A DNA stretch of 64,000 nt from Pseudoalteromonas peptidolytica (lineage in GTDB: Bacteria; Pseudomonadota; Gammaproteobacteria; Enterobacterales; Alteromonadaceae), in the NCBI RefSeq assembly GCF_012641745.1, contig NZ_WEHZ01000009.1:1-64000 (forward strand), in the 5' to 3' direction. The notes under the pieces were generated by a model. The model saw nothing but the letters and a program-made list of their open reading frames with translations, was not told the origin of the DNA and ran no database searches. The position numbers and the translations under genes were made by a program. Shown one piece after another: positions 27,493-36,240 of this stretch (its first letter is position 1; each line of letters opens with the position of its first letter).

Positions 27493-29643
27493 TTACTGGA
27501 TGAGTGTATTAATTACTTCATAGAGCTTTTTCATATCGATAGGCTTTGCAACGCAGGCATCAAAGCCAAGCTTTTGATAACTATCAAGCTCTCCTGACAT
27601 TACATTTGCAGTCACCGCAATTAATGGAATCTGCTTGTTATCAAGCCTAACTTCTGCGCATACCTCCAAGCCGTCTTTTTTTGGCATCTGAATGTCGATA
27701 AAGAAAATATCGGGCTTTCTTTTTTTATATAGTTCTATCGCTTCCTCACCATCTTTGGCGATAACTAGCTGGGCTTGAGTTGGCTTTATCATTGCGCTAA
27801 ATATTTTCTGATTTAACGGGTTATCTTCGGCCAACAATAAGTTTTTATCTTTGAGTTGGGGGACGGCATGTATATCTTGGTGTGCGTGCAGCAAAGGTGT
27901 AGCGCAAATACTTAGGTTTAGCTCAAGCTTAAATTCACTACCAACACCTTCTTCACTTTGTACACAAATGGTGCCACCCATCAGCTCAGTAAGTTGTTTT
28001 ACGATGGCAAGTCCTAGCCCTGTTCCACCATATTTTCTCGTTGTAGAGGGATCCGCTTGTTGAAAGCGCTTAAATAAGCTGTCGACGGTCGCTTTATTAA
28101 TGCCTGCGCCGGTATCAATAACTTGTATAGATACTAATTTTCCAGCATCTTTCATGACTATACGGATCTCTCCAGAACTGGTGAATTTGACCGCATTTGA
28201 GACCAAATTACGGAGGATTTGTTTTAGCCTCAAAGGGTCTGCCAACCTGTAAGGGGAGGTTAGTTTTTCACAATTAACTATCAAGGGTACCTTGAGATTG
28301 TCAGCCGTGTGAATAAATTCATGTTTAACTTCCGTTGCGATACGGATCAAATTAACTGCAACAGTCTCCACTTTTAATTCACCCGCTTCAATTTTTGAGA
28401 AGTCGAGTAAGTCGTTTAATAAACTAAGTAATGTTTTTGTTGATGTCATTCCTTGAGTGATCAATTCGTTTGTGTTGATCGCATCGCTATGATGTTTCAT
28501 TAGCTGAAATACGCCATAAATACCGTTAAGTGGTGTCCTTAATTCATGGCTCATATTGGCTAGAAAGAAGGCTTTGGCGCGTTCAGAGCTTTGCGCTTTT
28601 ATTTTTTCATGTTCTAAAGAGCTAATTTGCAACTTAATTTGCTTGGCTAATTGGTTAAGCGTAACTTGTAATGTTTGCAATTCCTTAAATTCAAAGTCAT
28701 GAGTAGTCGTTACATAGTTGCCTTGCTTCAACCGATCACAGTGGCGCTCCAACACCAACATTGGATTAATGAGCCGTTTTGACAACTTTCTTAAATACCA
28801 AACTAGTAGCGCAACTAAAATCAAACCAAAAGATATGATGAGTAATATTGCTCTGATGATGTCATTTGAAAAAGGGGTGTATTGACGATGTAGTAACAGA
28901 TCTAGTTTTATCTTGTCCTCAACAGCAGAATATATAATATCTTGATAATCAGTTTGGTCATGTCGCAGCTCTGCGCTCCCTTCTAACGTTAAATCGCCAC
29001 TTTTTAACGAGATAATACCGCTATTTTCGCTCGCTTCGAAGAATGACTGTAAATCAAGTTCAAGAAAGAGTACGCCAGTGTGGTTATACGGGCGCATCAA
29101 AGATGACTGCTTTTGTCTGAGCGGTATTTCTAAGAATAACTTTGCTTCTTTTGTTTGGGAGCCGTTAATATCGGCCATCGATACGACACGTTTTTTAATT
29201 TTGAGTGTTCGCATTTGCTCTGATAGCACTTGATTAGTGTATGCAGAGAAAACTTTGCTGTTCCATTTTAAGGTGTAAAACGGGTATCCCTCTACTGTAA
29301 AAATAGAGCCATCATTAATAAAAGCGGATTTAATCATCGCGTTATTATCAACAACCTGTGTGAGTATCTTGATCGCATGCTGAGTGTATAATAAGTTGTT
29401 GGGCAAACTTGACAGTATGTAGTCTTCACTTATCGGTGCGAGCTGATAGATCAATTCATTGATTTGTGCTTTAAAATCGTTGATCAGACTGTTTCCTTTT
29501 CTTTTAAGATCTTCCTGTATAAGTGCTGCTTGTTGTTCTAACAGAGCAAAGCTAACCATCGCGACTAGAATCAATAAAAAAATTGAGAATAATGTCGTAA
29601 TTTTTCTTTTTATTTCTTTAACGATGCTGTGCTTTTGTTTCAT
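27493..29643 (-). CDS. Hybrid sensor histidine kinase
   Basis: A 716-residue membrane kinase. Transmembrane helix at about 15-40, a periplasmic sensor of about 220 residues, a second helix (AILLIISFGLILVALLVWYL), a HAMP-like linker and coiled coil, HisKA with MSHELRTPLNG (His366), HATPase with NAVKFT, DTGAGI and GGTGLGLAI, then a receiver with AEDNPLNQ and phospho-acceptor Asp650 (FIDIQMPKKDG). There is no Hpt domain, so a separate phosphotransfer protein is needed. The ATG at 29643 is chosen; an upstream start would lie deep in the previous gene. It overlaps the binding-protein gene by 26 bases. Confidence 0.92.
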   Translation of the reverse strand: MKQKHSIVKEIKRKITTLFSIFLLILVAMVSFALLEQQAALIQEDLKRKGNSLINDFKAQINELIYQLAPISEDYILSSLPNNLLYTQHAIKILTQVVDNNAMIKSAFINDGSIFTVEGYPFYTLKWNSKVFSAYTNQVLSEQMRTLKIKKRVVSMADINGSQTKEAKLFLEIPLRQKQSSLMRPYNHTGVLFLELDLQSFFEASENSGIISLKSGDLTLEGSAELRHDQTDYQDIIYSAVEDKIKLDLLLHRQYTPFSNDIIRAILLIISFGLILVALLVWYLRKLSKRLINPMLVLERHCDRLKQGNYVTTTHDFEFKELQTLQVTLNQLAKQIKLQISSLEHEKIKAQSSERAKAFFLANMSHELRTPLNGIYGVFQLMKHHSDAINTNELITQGMTSTKTLLSLLNDLLDFSKIEAGELKVETVAVNLIRIATEVKHEFIHTADNLKVPLIVNCEKLTSPYRLADPLRLKQILRNLVSNAVKFTSSGEIRIVMKDAGKLVSIQVIDTGAGINKATVDSLFKRFQQADPSTTRKYGGTGLGLAIVKQLTELMGGTICVQSEEGVGSEFKLELNLSICATPLLHAHQDIHAVPQLKDKNLLLAEDNPLNQKIFSAMIKPTQAQLVIAKDGEEAIELYKKRKPDIFFIDIQMPKKDGLEVCAEVRLDNKQIPLIAVTANVMSGELDSYQKLGFDACVAKPIDMKKLYEVINTLIQ

Positions 29644-30799
29644 TTTTCTGCGACTTTGTGACGATAAACTGCATATACTCAGTGGTATCTTCAACGCTAT
29701 ACACCCCACCTAAATAGCGTGTTAGGCCTTTGAGTATGGCTTCCCAAATATAGGCCATAATGGGTTCATTAGGTTGTGGGTAAGTATGATTAAGTGAGGC
29801 GATTAACTGTATTAACGCAATATCTTTTCGCTTTGTTAACTTGTCTAGGCTGTCAGAATTTGTTGGTAGCGCTTTTAACTCATCCCAAAGACGATCTTGA
29901 ACACGTTGGCTTTGCATAAATTCAACTAGTAATTTCAAATGCGGCTTTTTTTCCGATTCGACTGCGTTCGCAGGAAAAGCCAAAACGTGGGATGATGCAA
30001 ACGAGATGAGCTGATGTCCTCCCCATCTTGGTAAGGAAGCGATTGCTAAGTTATCTTTTAGAGTATCTTTGAGTTGTTGATACGCCCAAATGCCATTCAC
30101 AAAGTAGCGTAATTGCGCACTTTTAAAACGATTCATTAAACACTGGTACGCACAATCTGCGTCAATAATGCCACTGTTTAGCAGTAACTGGTAATTTGAT
30201 AAGGCCAAACGCATCGCTCTCGTGTCGAGATGAGGCAGATCAGATAAAATAACCTCTTCCTGTAGAGCGTTCACAAAGGTAATAAACCAATACATTTCAT
30301 AAAAATTCCACCCTAACTCGGGCGCTTTAAAGTGGCCTTGCTGGATGTAGTGTTGGAGATCTGTTATTGGCTCGGGTACAAGCGAGCGATTATAGTAGAG
30401 TACTAGATGATTACCATACATGAGGGGGATGCCTTTTATTACTCCGCCCACTTTACTCGTGTTTTTGACGCGCAGTGTGAGTTTATCTGCAAGCCAACTT
30501 GACGGTATAGCTGAAAACCGTAATTCAGACAAGCCCATATAGTCACTGGGAATAATTAGAGCATCGGGGAGTTGCATCGCATCTGCGTATTGTAATAGCT
30601 CACTTTTTAGTTGGTTATTATTGAAAGCTAAAATGTTTATTTTGATGCCTGTCTGCGCACTAAACTCTTCAAAAAGTGGCTGAAAATCAAAATTTTCTAG
30701 GCCAACTGCAATGTCAATGCTGACATTGGCTTTCGCTTGGATAGCACCACTGTGAAGACTCAAGAGCAGAAAAATAGTACAAATTAATCGACCTTGCAT
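29618..30799 (-). CDS. Periplasmic solute-binding protein paired with a hybrid kinase
   Basis: A 393-residue protein with signal peptide (MQGRLICTIFLLLSLHSGAIQAKA) and the look of family 1 extracellular solute-binding proteins: IAVGLENFDFQPLFEEFSAQTGIKINIL, DALIIPSDY, VIKGIPLMYGNHLVLYYNRSL and LPRWGGHQLISFASSHVLAF. No ABC permease or ATPase gene is near. Its stop overlaps the start of a hybrid histidine kinase, so it probably presents a ligand, perhaps a sugar or peptide, to the kinase's periplasmic domain. The ATG at 30799 is preferred, because an upstream TTG start would lie inside a repeat element. Confidence 0.82.
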   Translation of the reverse strand: MQGRLICTIFLLLSLHSGAIQAKANVSIDIAVGLENFDFQPLFEEFSAQTGIKINILAFNNNQLKSELLQYADAMQLPDALIIPSDYMGLSELRFSAIPSSWLADKLTLRVKNTSKVGGVIKGIPLMYGNHLVLYYNRSLVPEPITDLQHYIQQGHFKAPELGWNFYEMYWFITFVNALQEEVILSDLPHLDTRAMRLALSNYQLLLNSGIIDADCAYQCLMNRFKSAQLRYFVNGIWAYQQLKDTLKDNLAIASLPRWGGHQLISFASSHVLAFPANAVESEKKPHLKLLVEFMQSQRVQDRLWDELKALPTNSDSLDKLTKRKDIALIQLIASLNHTYPQPNEPIMAYIWEAILKGLTRYLGGVYSVEDTTEYMQFIVTKSQKNETKAQHR

Positions 30800-30828
30800 A
30801 AAATAACTATTCCGTAGTGAGTTTAATA

Positions 30829-30990
30829 ATACCAATTTTCTTAATTAAGTGGTCTATTTTGAGGCGAGAAAATCTTGTCGATAACGAGGCGAAAAATTCG
30901 CTATTTAGTTGTTCTAAATAAGAAATTTTTAACGCTGTTAGCGTCAGATTTACTCCTTCAAATTGAGCAAGTATTAAGTCAAATTGGTAT
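30829..30990 (+). mobile_element. MITE-like element, family 1 (copy A)
   Basis: A 162-bp non-coding element with ends TACCAATT and AATTGGTA, flanked on both sides by TAA. It has the family core TATTTTGAGGCGAGAA, CTTGTCGATAAC, AGTTGTTCTAAATAAGAAAT and AATTGAGCAAGTATTAAGTC, but lacks about 50 central bases present in copies B and C. It ends 30 bases before the binding-protein start codon, so it lies across that gene's promoter region. It takes up part of the gap 30800-31283. Confidence 0.88.
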
Positions 30991-31161
30991 AAGTATGTCT
31001 CTATCGCGCAGGTATTGGTTCTTTGTCAGTGTAGTCTATATTTCTGCGCTTGGAATCAATACAGGTGCAATCGGCAAAGTAGGGGATGGTTTTTATCTAT
31101 GTCTATAAGTCTTAGTGAATTCTTCAATCACTGCTTTGCCTAGCAAAATGATGATAGGTAC

Positions 31162-31183
31162 TTATCCGAAGCTCAGGTTGAAT
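31162..31183. repeat. Lone end of a family 2 element
   Basis: Twenty of 22 bases match the complement of the left end at 2382-2403 (core CCGAAGCTCAGGTT). A weak family-2-like AATTCACT lies about 50 bases inward, but no partner end is visible before copy A of family 1. It sits about 100 bases upstream of tmk. Confidence 0.6.
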
Positions 31184-31283
31184 AGTCATGTTATTGTGTT
31201 AATTATAATGAGAACAGCGATGAATAATTTCCAGAAACACGATAAAATACACAGCAAATAAGAATGATGAGTACAACCTTGTT

Positions 31284-31937
31284 ATGAATAAAGGGTTTAT
31301 GCTGGCCTGTGATGGCAGCAATGGTGCAGGTAAAACAACTGTTATCTCAGGCATAGAAACGCACCTAAAACAACGTGGTATTGAAGTTGTGATGACTCGA
31401 GAGCCAGGTGGAACAAAAATATCTGAAAAAATTCGTGAAATCATTCTCGATCCTTCGACACCCGAAATGACTGAAATGGCAGAATTGATGTTGTTTGCTG
31501 CGGCACGAGCACAGCATGTGCGGGAAAAAATCATTCCAGCCCTTGAACAAGGTAAAGTGGTTATTTCAGATCGATTTGACGCCGCGACGTTTAGTTTCCA
31601 GCACTACGCACGAGGTCTGGATCTCAACACCATAACGACGATTAATCGGCTCGCGTTGGGAGATTTTAAAGCAGACATGAACCTCATATTAGATCTTGAC
31701 CCCCAAGAGGGACTAAAGCGAGTCAAGTCAAGAGGGGAAGGGTTAGATAGGCTAGAAGATGAGCAGCAACAATTTTTGCAGCGTGCCCGGGAAGGTTACT
31801 TGCTACAGGCAAAAAATGACCCAACGCGCTTTACTGTAATTGATGCAAGTCAGAGTAAATCAACCGTGCTTGCGCAGAGTATTGAACTTGTAGATAAGCT
31901 TATTGATCAACATATTAAGTTAAGCTCGAGAGTGTAA
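31284..31937 (+). CDS. tmk: Thymidylate kinase
   Basis: Phosphorylates dTMP to dTDP. The 217 residues have the P-loop CDGSNGAGKTT, the DR(E/X) motif as TREPGGTKISE, ISDRFDAATFSFQHYARGL and a lid with RGEGLDRLE. It heads a conserved cluster tmk-holB-pilZ-tatD. The ATG shows no strong ribosome site; no better start is evident. Confidence 0.96.
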   Translation: MNKGFMLACDGSNGAGKTTVISGIETHLKQRGIEVVMTREPGGTKISEKIREIILDPSTPEMTEMAELMLFAAARAQHVREKIIPALEQGKVVISDRFDAATFSFQHYARGLDLNTITTINRLALGDFKADMNLILDLDPQEGLKRVKSRGEGLDRLEDEQQQFLQRAREGYLLQAKNDPTRFTVIDASQSKSTVLAQSIELVDKLIDQHIKLSSRV

Positions 31938-31938
31938 T

Positions 31939-32838
31939 ATGCTTGCAAGTTGGCATCATACTCCCCTTAATCAACTAGCCCAAGCGCAGCAAGCTGGCCG
32001 TTTGCATCATGCACACTTGTTGTCGGGTAAAAAAGGCGTAGGCAAAGGCGTACTAGCTAGACATTTGGCTAATGCCTTGCTTTGCAATAGGGCTGAGACA
32101 CTGACTGCCTGTGGGAGCTGTAAAGCATGCAGCCTCAATCTTGCCGGTAGTCACCCTGACAAACTTATTGTCGCGCCTGATGGTAAATCGATAGGTGTAG
32201 ATGAGATCAGAGATATCACCAACTTTTTAAACCACTCAGCTCAGCAGGGGGGGAGTAAAGTTGCGTTAATCGAGCAAGCACATCTGATGACACATTCTGC
32301 GGCAAATGCGTTATTAAAAACACTGGAAGAGCCTAATTTTAGCAGATATTTACTCATAACCAGTGATGATGATAGCAAATTGCCAGCGACGGTGTTAAGC
32401 CGCTGCAACAAAGTGACAATTCACTCACCGAGTTTGACAGAAGCAGCAGAATGGTTAGCAGAGCACGATCTCGGGTCTAACCTTCCTTGGATCCAAGAGT
32501 TTTCACTTCAGCCCTTTGTGATTTCAGGGTGGCAAAAGGAAGGGCTTATCGATGAGGTAACACAGTTATTTAACGCAGCGAATAAGCTCGATGGCGAGAG
32601 TGCATTGCAAGTTGAAAAGATACTATTAAAACACACTTCGTTGAGTGATGTATTTGCACGCTTTTTGCTAAGTCGTGTTAAGTCTGCGATGCTATCAGAA
32701 GCGGGCCTCAGCTTTACACAGTATCAAGCGTTATTAAACCTTATACATCGTTTTATGTATGAACAAAAAAATGTGTTAGGGTTAAATCAAAGCCTTAGCA
32801 TTTCAAATTTGCTTTTTGCCTTACAAAAACAGTTATAA
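31939..32838 (+). CDS. holB: DNA polymerase III subunit delta'
   Basis: Clamp-loader subunit of the replicative polymerase. The 299 residues have HHAHLLSGKKGVGKGVLA (P-loop-like), a four-cysteine zinc module (CNRAETLTACGSCKAC), GVDEIRDITNFL and the SRC motif region LLKTLEEPNFSRYLLITSDDDSKLPATVLSRCNKV. It begins one base after the tmk stop, in the standard tmk-holB-pilZ order. Confidence 0.95.
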   Translation: MLASWHHTPLNQLAQAQQAGRLHHAHLLSGKKGVGKGVLARHLANALLCNRAETLTACGSCKACSLNLAGSHPDKLIVAPDGKSIGVDEIRDITNFLNHSAQQGGSKVALIEQAHLMTHSAANALLKTLEEPNFSRYLLITSDDDSKLPATVLSRCNKVTIHSPSLTEAAEWLAEHDLGSNLPWIQEFSLQPFVISGWQKEGLIDEVTQLFNAANKLDGESALQVEKILLKHTSLSDVFARFLLSRVKSAMLSEAGLSFTQYQALLNLIHRFMYEQKNVLGLNQSLSISNLLFALQKQL

Positions 32839-32849
32839 AGAGGTGGTAC

Positions 32850-33173
32850 ATGCAAGAGTTACTTGCGGATTTTGAAGACTTGGATGAGCTCTATCGCTGT
32901 TATATGCCGTTCTTGAAGTCAGGGGGCATATTCATTAAGTCAAATGCCCATTTTGAGATGGGACAGGAGTTAACACTACGAGTCACGCTTCCTGATGCGT
33001 TAGAAGCTGATGAGGTGGAGGTCATTGTGGCATGGTTAACTCCACAAGGAGCGCAAAACTCTAACCCCCCAGGAGTTGGCGTGGCGTTTGTTGATGCGCC
33101 AGCTTTAAACGATAAAATAAATAAACTACTGGGTGCAGCCTTGAACTCAGATAAACCCACTTACACAATGTAG
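32850..33173 (+). CDS. pilZ: Type IV pilus assembly protein PilZ
   Basis: A 107-residue minimal PilZ domain needed for type IV pilus assembly in Pseudomonas. It has YRCYMPFLKSGGIFIKSNAHFEMGQELTLRVTLPDALEADEVEVIVAWLTPQGAQ and GVGVAF. As in Pseudomonas PilZ, the RxxxR and D/NxSxxG residues for cyclic di-GMP are absent, so it probably acts by protein contact (PilB/FimX type) rather than by binding the nucleotide. A good ribosome site (AGAGGTGG) precedes the ATG. It lies between holB and tatD. Confidence 0.92.
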   Translation: MQELLADFEDLDELYRCYMPFLKSGGIFIKSNAHFEMGQELTLRVTLPDALEADEVEVIVAWLTPQGAQNSNPPGVGVAFVDAPALNDKINKLLGAALNSDKPTYTM

Positions 33174-33180
33174 AGCCAGT

Positions 33181-33975
33181 ATGATTGTAGACTCTCACTG
33201 TCATTTAGATAGATTAGATTTTGATAAATTAGGCTTAAGCCTTGAAGAAGTATTACATAATGCGAGACAAAAACAGGTCGAACACTTCCTATGTGTTAGC
33301 GTTACTCTAGAGCAATTCCCCGCTATGCTCGAGAAAATTTCTAGATTTGACGATGTCTCAGCTTCTTGTGGTGTACACCCCCTAGACCAAAAAGATAAAC
33401 TAGATATTGATAAGCTCCGTAACTTGGCTAATAACGAAAAAGTCGTTGCTATTGGAGAAACTGGCTTAGATTATTATTATTCCAAAGAGACTCATCAAGT
33501 GCAGCAAGAGAGCTTTGCTGGGCATATTGAGGTGGCAAATCAGTTACAAAAACCACTTATTATTCATACTCGTGACGCCAAAAGCGATACAATCGATATT
33601 ATGAAAGCGCACAATGCGCAAAATTGTGGTGGCGTATTACATTGCTTTACTGAAGACTGGCCAATGGCCAAGCAAGCTTTGGATTTGGGCTTTTATATCT
33701 CGATTTCTGGTATTGTGACATTTAAAAATGCCAGAGCATTACAAGATGTGGTAAAGCAAATTCCTATGGATAGGCTGCTGATTGAGACAGACTCTCCTTA
33801 TTTGGCTCCTGTTCCACACAGAGGCAAAACTAACCAGCCTGCATATGTGCAAGATGTGGCGTATTTTATCGCGGATCTAAAAGGGGTTAGCTATAAAGAA
33901 CTGGCTCAGCAGACTAGCAATAATTTCTATTCGTTGTTCAACTTGGTAAACCGCCAACATGGCAGCACAACGTAA
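33181..33975 (+). CDS. TatD-family metal-dependent hydrolase (YcfH-like)
   Basis: TIM-barrel deoxyribonuclease-type hydrolase. The 264 residues have VDSHCHLDRLDFD at the N terminus, CGVHPL, AIGETGLDYYY, QKPLIIHTRDA, GVLHCFTEDW and LLIETDSPYLAPVPHRGKTNQPAYV, all of the TatD metal-binding pattern. In this cluster the ortholog is usually named YcfH. Its last 17 bases overlap the next gene. Confidence 0.93.
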   Translation: MIVDSHCHLDRLDFDKLGLSLEEVLHNARQKQVEHFLCVSVTLEQFPAMLEKISRFDDVSASCGVHPLDQKDKLDIDKLRNLANNEKVVAIGETGLDYYYSKETHQVQQESFAGHIEVANQLQKPLIIHTRDAKSDTIDIMKAHNAQNCGGVLHCFTEDWPMAKQALDLGFYISISGIVTFKNARALQDVVKQIPMDRLLIETDSPYLAPVPHRGKTNQPAYVQDVAYFIADLKGVSYKELAQQTSNNFYSLFNLVNRQHGSTT

Positions 33976-35797
33976 TCAGCTGCCACTGGTATTGATGGCG
34001 CCTTTACTTAGGCGCGTCGATAAAAGTACAGTTTGTATTCAATTTGCCACCAGCGAAGCGGTTAGTGCTGACGTAAAACTCACGGGCTTTGAAAGCGATT
34101 GTGACGTTGAAGAAATACAGCTGGGCGGTGCGTGCTTCTTGTACACACTTCTGGTACGCCCAAAAAATAGTTTGCCAACAAATACACTCATAAGCTATGT
34201 GTTGTTAATCAATGAAAATACTTTTAGTCCAGAGTATTTGCGTTATGGCGAAACGTTGCAATTTGCGGTTCCTGATAAGTTAACTCACATTTTACACGGC
34301 TCTTGTCGCAACCCACACCACCATTCGAAAGACAGCTTGCATACAGCCGATCTGTGGCAAACACAGCAACGTGAACTAGGAGAGATAGGGGCTGACTTAT
34401 GTATTTTTTCAGGTGATCAGATATATGCAGATGACGTTGCAGGAGCCACACTCCTCGCTATCCGGCAGCTGATCCAACGTCTAGACCTCTTCACGGAAAC
34501 AAGACTGGAGATTGAGCTACCAGATGATGCGCAAGCTCAGTTATATCAGCGTCATCAATACTTACCAAAAACGCCTTGGCAATCACGTTCAAAGTTTTCT
34601 GCAGGGTATTGGTTTCGAAAGGATGAAGCACACTTCTCAAGCGTGAAAGCGTTTAATCACCTTATCTTCTTCGAAGAGTTTGTAGCTTGTTATTTATTAA
34701 ACTTTTCTCATACTGCGTGGCAGCTTGTCGACTTTGATGCGCTAGTCTATGAGGGAAATAACGAGCGCAATAAACGAGTATTTGACTCTGAGCTTATTGC
34801 CATAAAGGACTTTGTTAATACCTTATCAAGCGCCGAGCGTCTTTGTGCAAATGTACCCATTCTGATGATGTTCGACGATCATGATGTGACGGATGACTGG
34901 AACTTAACAGCAAAGTGGGAGCAGGCCATTGCAAATCATAAAGTGAGCCGCAGGATAGTGAATAATGGTGTGATCAGCTATTGGTTATTTCAAGGGATCG
35001 GAAACGATGCTTTTGAGCAAAGTCGTGCGCTGCTTGACGGTTTTAAAAACAGCTTACATGAGAAAAAGTGGCAATTTGATGCGTTCGATAGGCAAGTACG
35101 TCGTTTTACCCGTTGGCATTATTGCCTAGATACCTTTCCAAAGGTAGTGGTATTAGACACCCGTACACATCGTTGGCGCAACGAACAAAACTTTAATGAA
35201 CCAAGTGGCCTTCTAGACTGGGAAATGTTGATGGAGTTGCAAGATACGCTTATCGATCATCGTGCAGTATTGATGGTCAGTCCAGCCCCTGTATTTGGCG
35301 TTAAAGCGATTGAGACGATTCAAGCTGTCTTTAATGCCTGTGGTGAGCCTTTAATGGTGGATGTTGAAAACTGGATGGCACACGAAGGCGCTGCAAGAAA
35401 GCTAATTGAAATCTTCAAGCGCCCTGATACCCCGAAAGAAACAATTATCTTATCTGGTGATGTACACTATTCATTTTGTTTCTCGGTTCAAGCGCGTTTT
35501 GGCCGTCATGACAACCGAATTTGGCAACTTACCGCTTCTGGTATCAAAAATGAATTTCCAAAGCCATTGATCAAGGTGTTAGACAAACTAGATACCATTT
35601 TGTATGCCAAATATAGTCCGCTAAATTTATTTACTAAACGTTGGCAACTGTCTGTTAGCAAACATCCTTCCTCTATCAAAGACCATGGTTATTTGGTCTC
35701 AGACTCGGCAATTAGTTTAGTCACACTGGATAACGGCTTACTTGAAAAATACGAACTGCTTCATGGCACTGGGACCCATAGCCATTTTGAACTCTAA
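33959..35797 (+). CDS. PhoD-like metallophosphatase
   Basis: A 612-residue protein with the alkaline phosphatase D/metallophosphatase core: HGSCRNPHHHSKDS, IFSGDQIYADD, MMFDDHDVTDDWN and IILSGDVHYSFCFSVQ provide the metal ligands. It has no signal peptide, so it is probably cytoplasmic, unlike Bacillus PhoD. It begins inside the end of the tatD-family gene, which suggests co-transcription with tmk-holB-pilZ-tatD. Substrate unknown; a phosphodiester is likely. Confidence 0.82.
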   Translation: MAAQRNQLPLVLMAPLLRRVDKSTVCIQFATSEAVSADVKLTGFESDCDVEEIQLGGACFLYTLLVRPKNSLPTNTLISYVLLINENTFSPEYLRYGETLQFAVPDKLTHILHGSCRNPHHHSKDSLHTADLWQTQQRELGEIGADLCIFSGDQIYADDVAGATLLAIRQLIQRLDLFTETRLEIELPDDAQAQLYQRHQYLPKTPWQSRSKFSAGYWFRKDEAHFSSVKAFNHLIFFEEFVACYLLNFSHTAWQLVDFDALVYEGNNERNKRVFDSELIAIKDFVNTLSSAERLCANVPILMMFDDHDVTDDWNLTAKWEQAIANHKVSRRIVNNGVISYWLFQGIGNDAFEQSRALLDGFKNSLHEKKWQFDAFDRQVRRFTRWHYCLDTFPKVVVLDTRTHRWRNEQNFNEPSGLLDWEMLMELQDTLIDHRAVLMVSPAPVFGVKAIETIQAVFNACGEPLMVDVENWMAHEGAARKLIEIFKRPDTPKETIILSGDVHYSFCFSVQARFGRHDNRIWQLTASGIKNEFPKPLIKVLDKLDTILYAKYSPLNLFTKRWQLSVSKHPSSIKDHGYLVSDSAISLVTLDNGLLEKYELLHGTGTHSHFEL

Positions 35798-35892
35798 CTA
35801 TTTTACCTTTAGGGCTCAAAACTTGAGTCCTAAGTTTTTCAGTTAAACTTTTACTACTTACCGAATTTAAAGAAATCAATCGGGCGCGAGTT

Positions 35893-36102
35893 ATACCAAT
35901 TTTCTTAATTAAGTTGTCTATTTTGAGGCGAGAAAAACTTGTCGATAACTCCGCTACCGCGTCCTGCTATCGCTAAGGTACCTACATCCATTTAGGCAAG
36001 GCAAAAATTTTGCTATTCAGTTGTTCTAAATAAGAAATTTTTAACGCTATTAGCTTCAGATTTACTCCTTCAAATTGAGCAAGTATTAAGTCAAATTGGT
36101 AT
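35893..36102 (+). mobile_element. MITE-like element, family 1 (copy B)
   Basis: A 210-bp non-coding element in the gap 35798-36240, ends TACCAATT and AATTGGTA, flanked by TTA on both sides. It is the inverted near-identical match of copy C (48534-48743), including the central block CGCGTCCTGCTATCGC and GGTACCTACATCCAT. It sits about 140 bases before the sensor-kinase start. The rest of the gap should contain that gene's promoter; nothing else was recognised. Confidence 0.9.
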
Positions 36103-36240
36103 TACGTTGTAAGTTTTTTGTGCCGCTACTTCAGCTATTTCTGTTTACAAACTAACTCATTTACGCGATGTAAATAAAAAATGATGCGCTTTTTTTGCTT
36201 TTGCTATAGTTAGTGTAATGAAAGCAAACATCAACAAAAT

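Noticed and set aside
30875..31108. 77-codon open frame in the gap before tmk
   Set aside because: Most of it is read from a family 1 repeat element (30829-30990); no ribosome site or family match.
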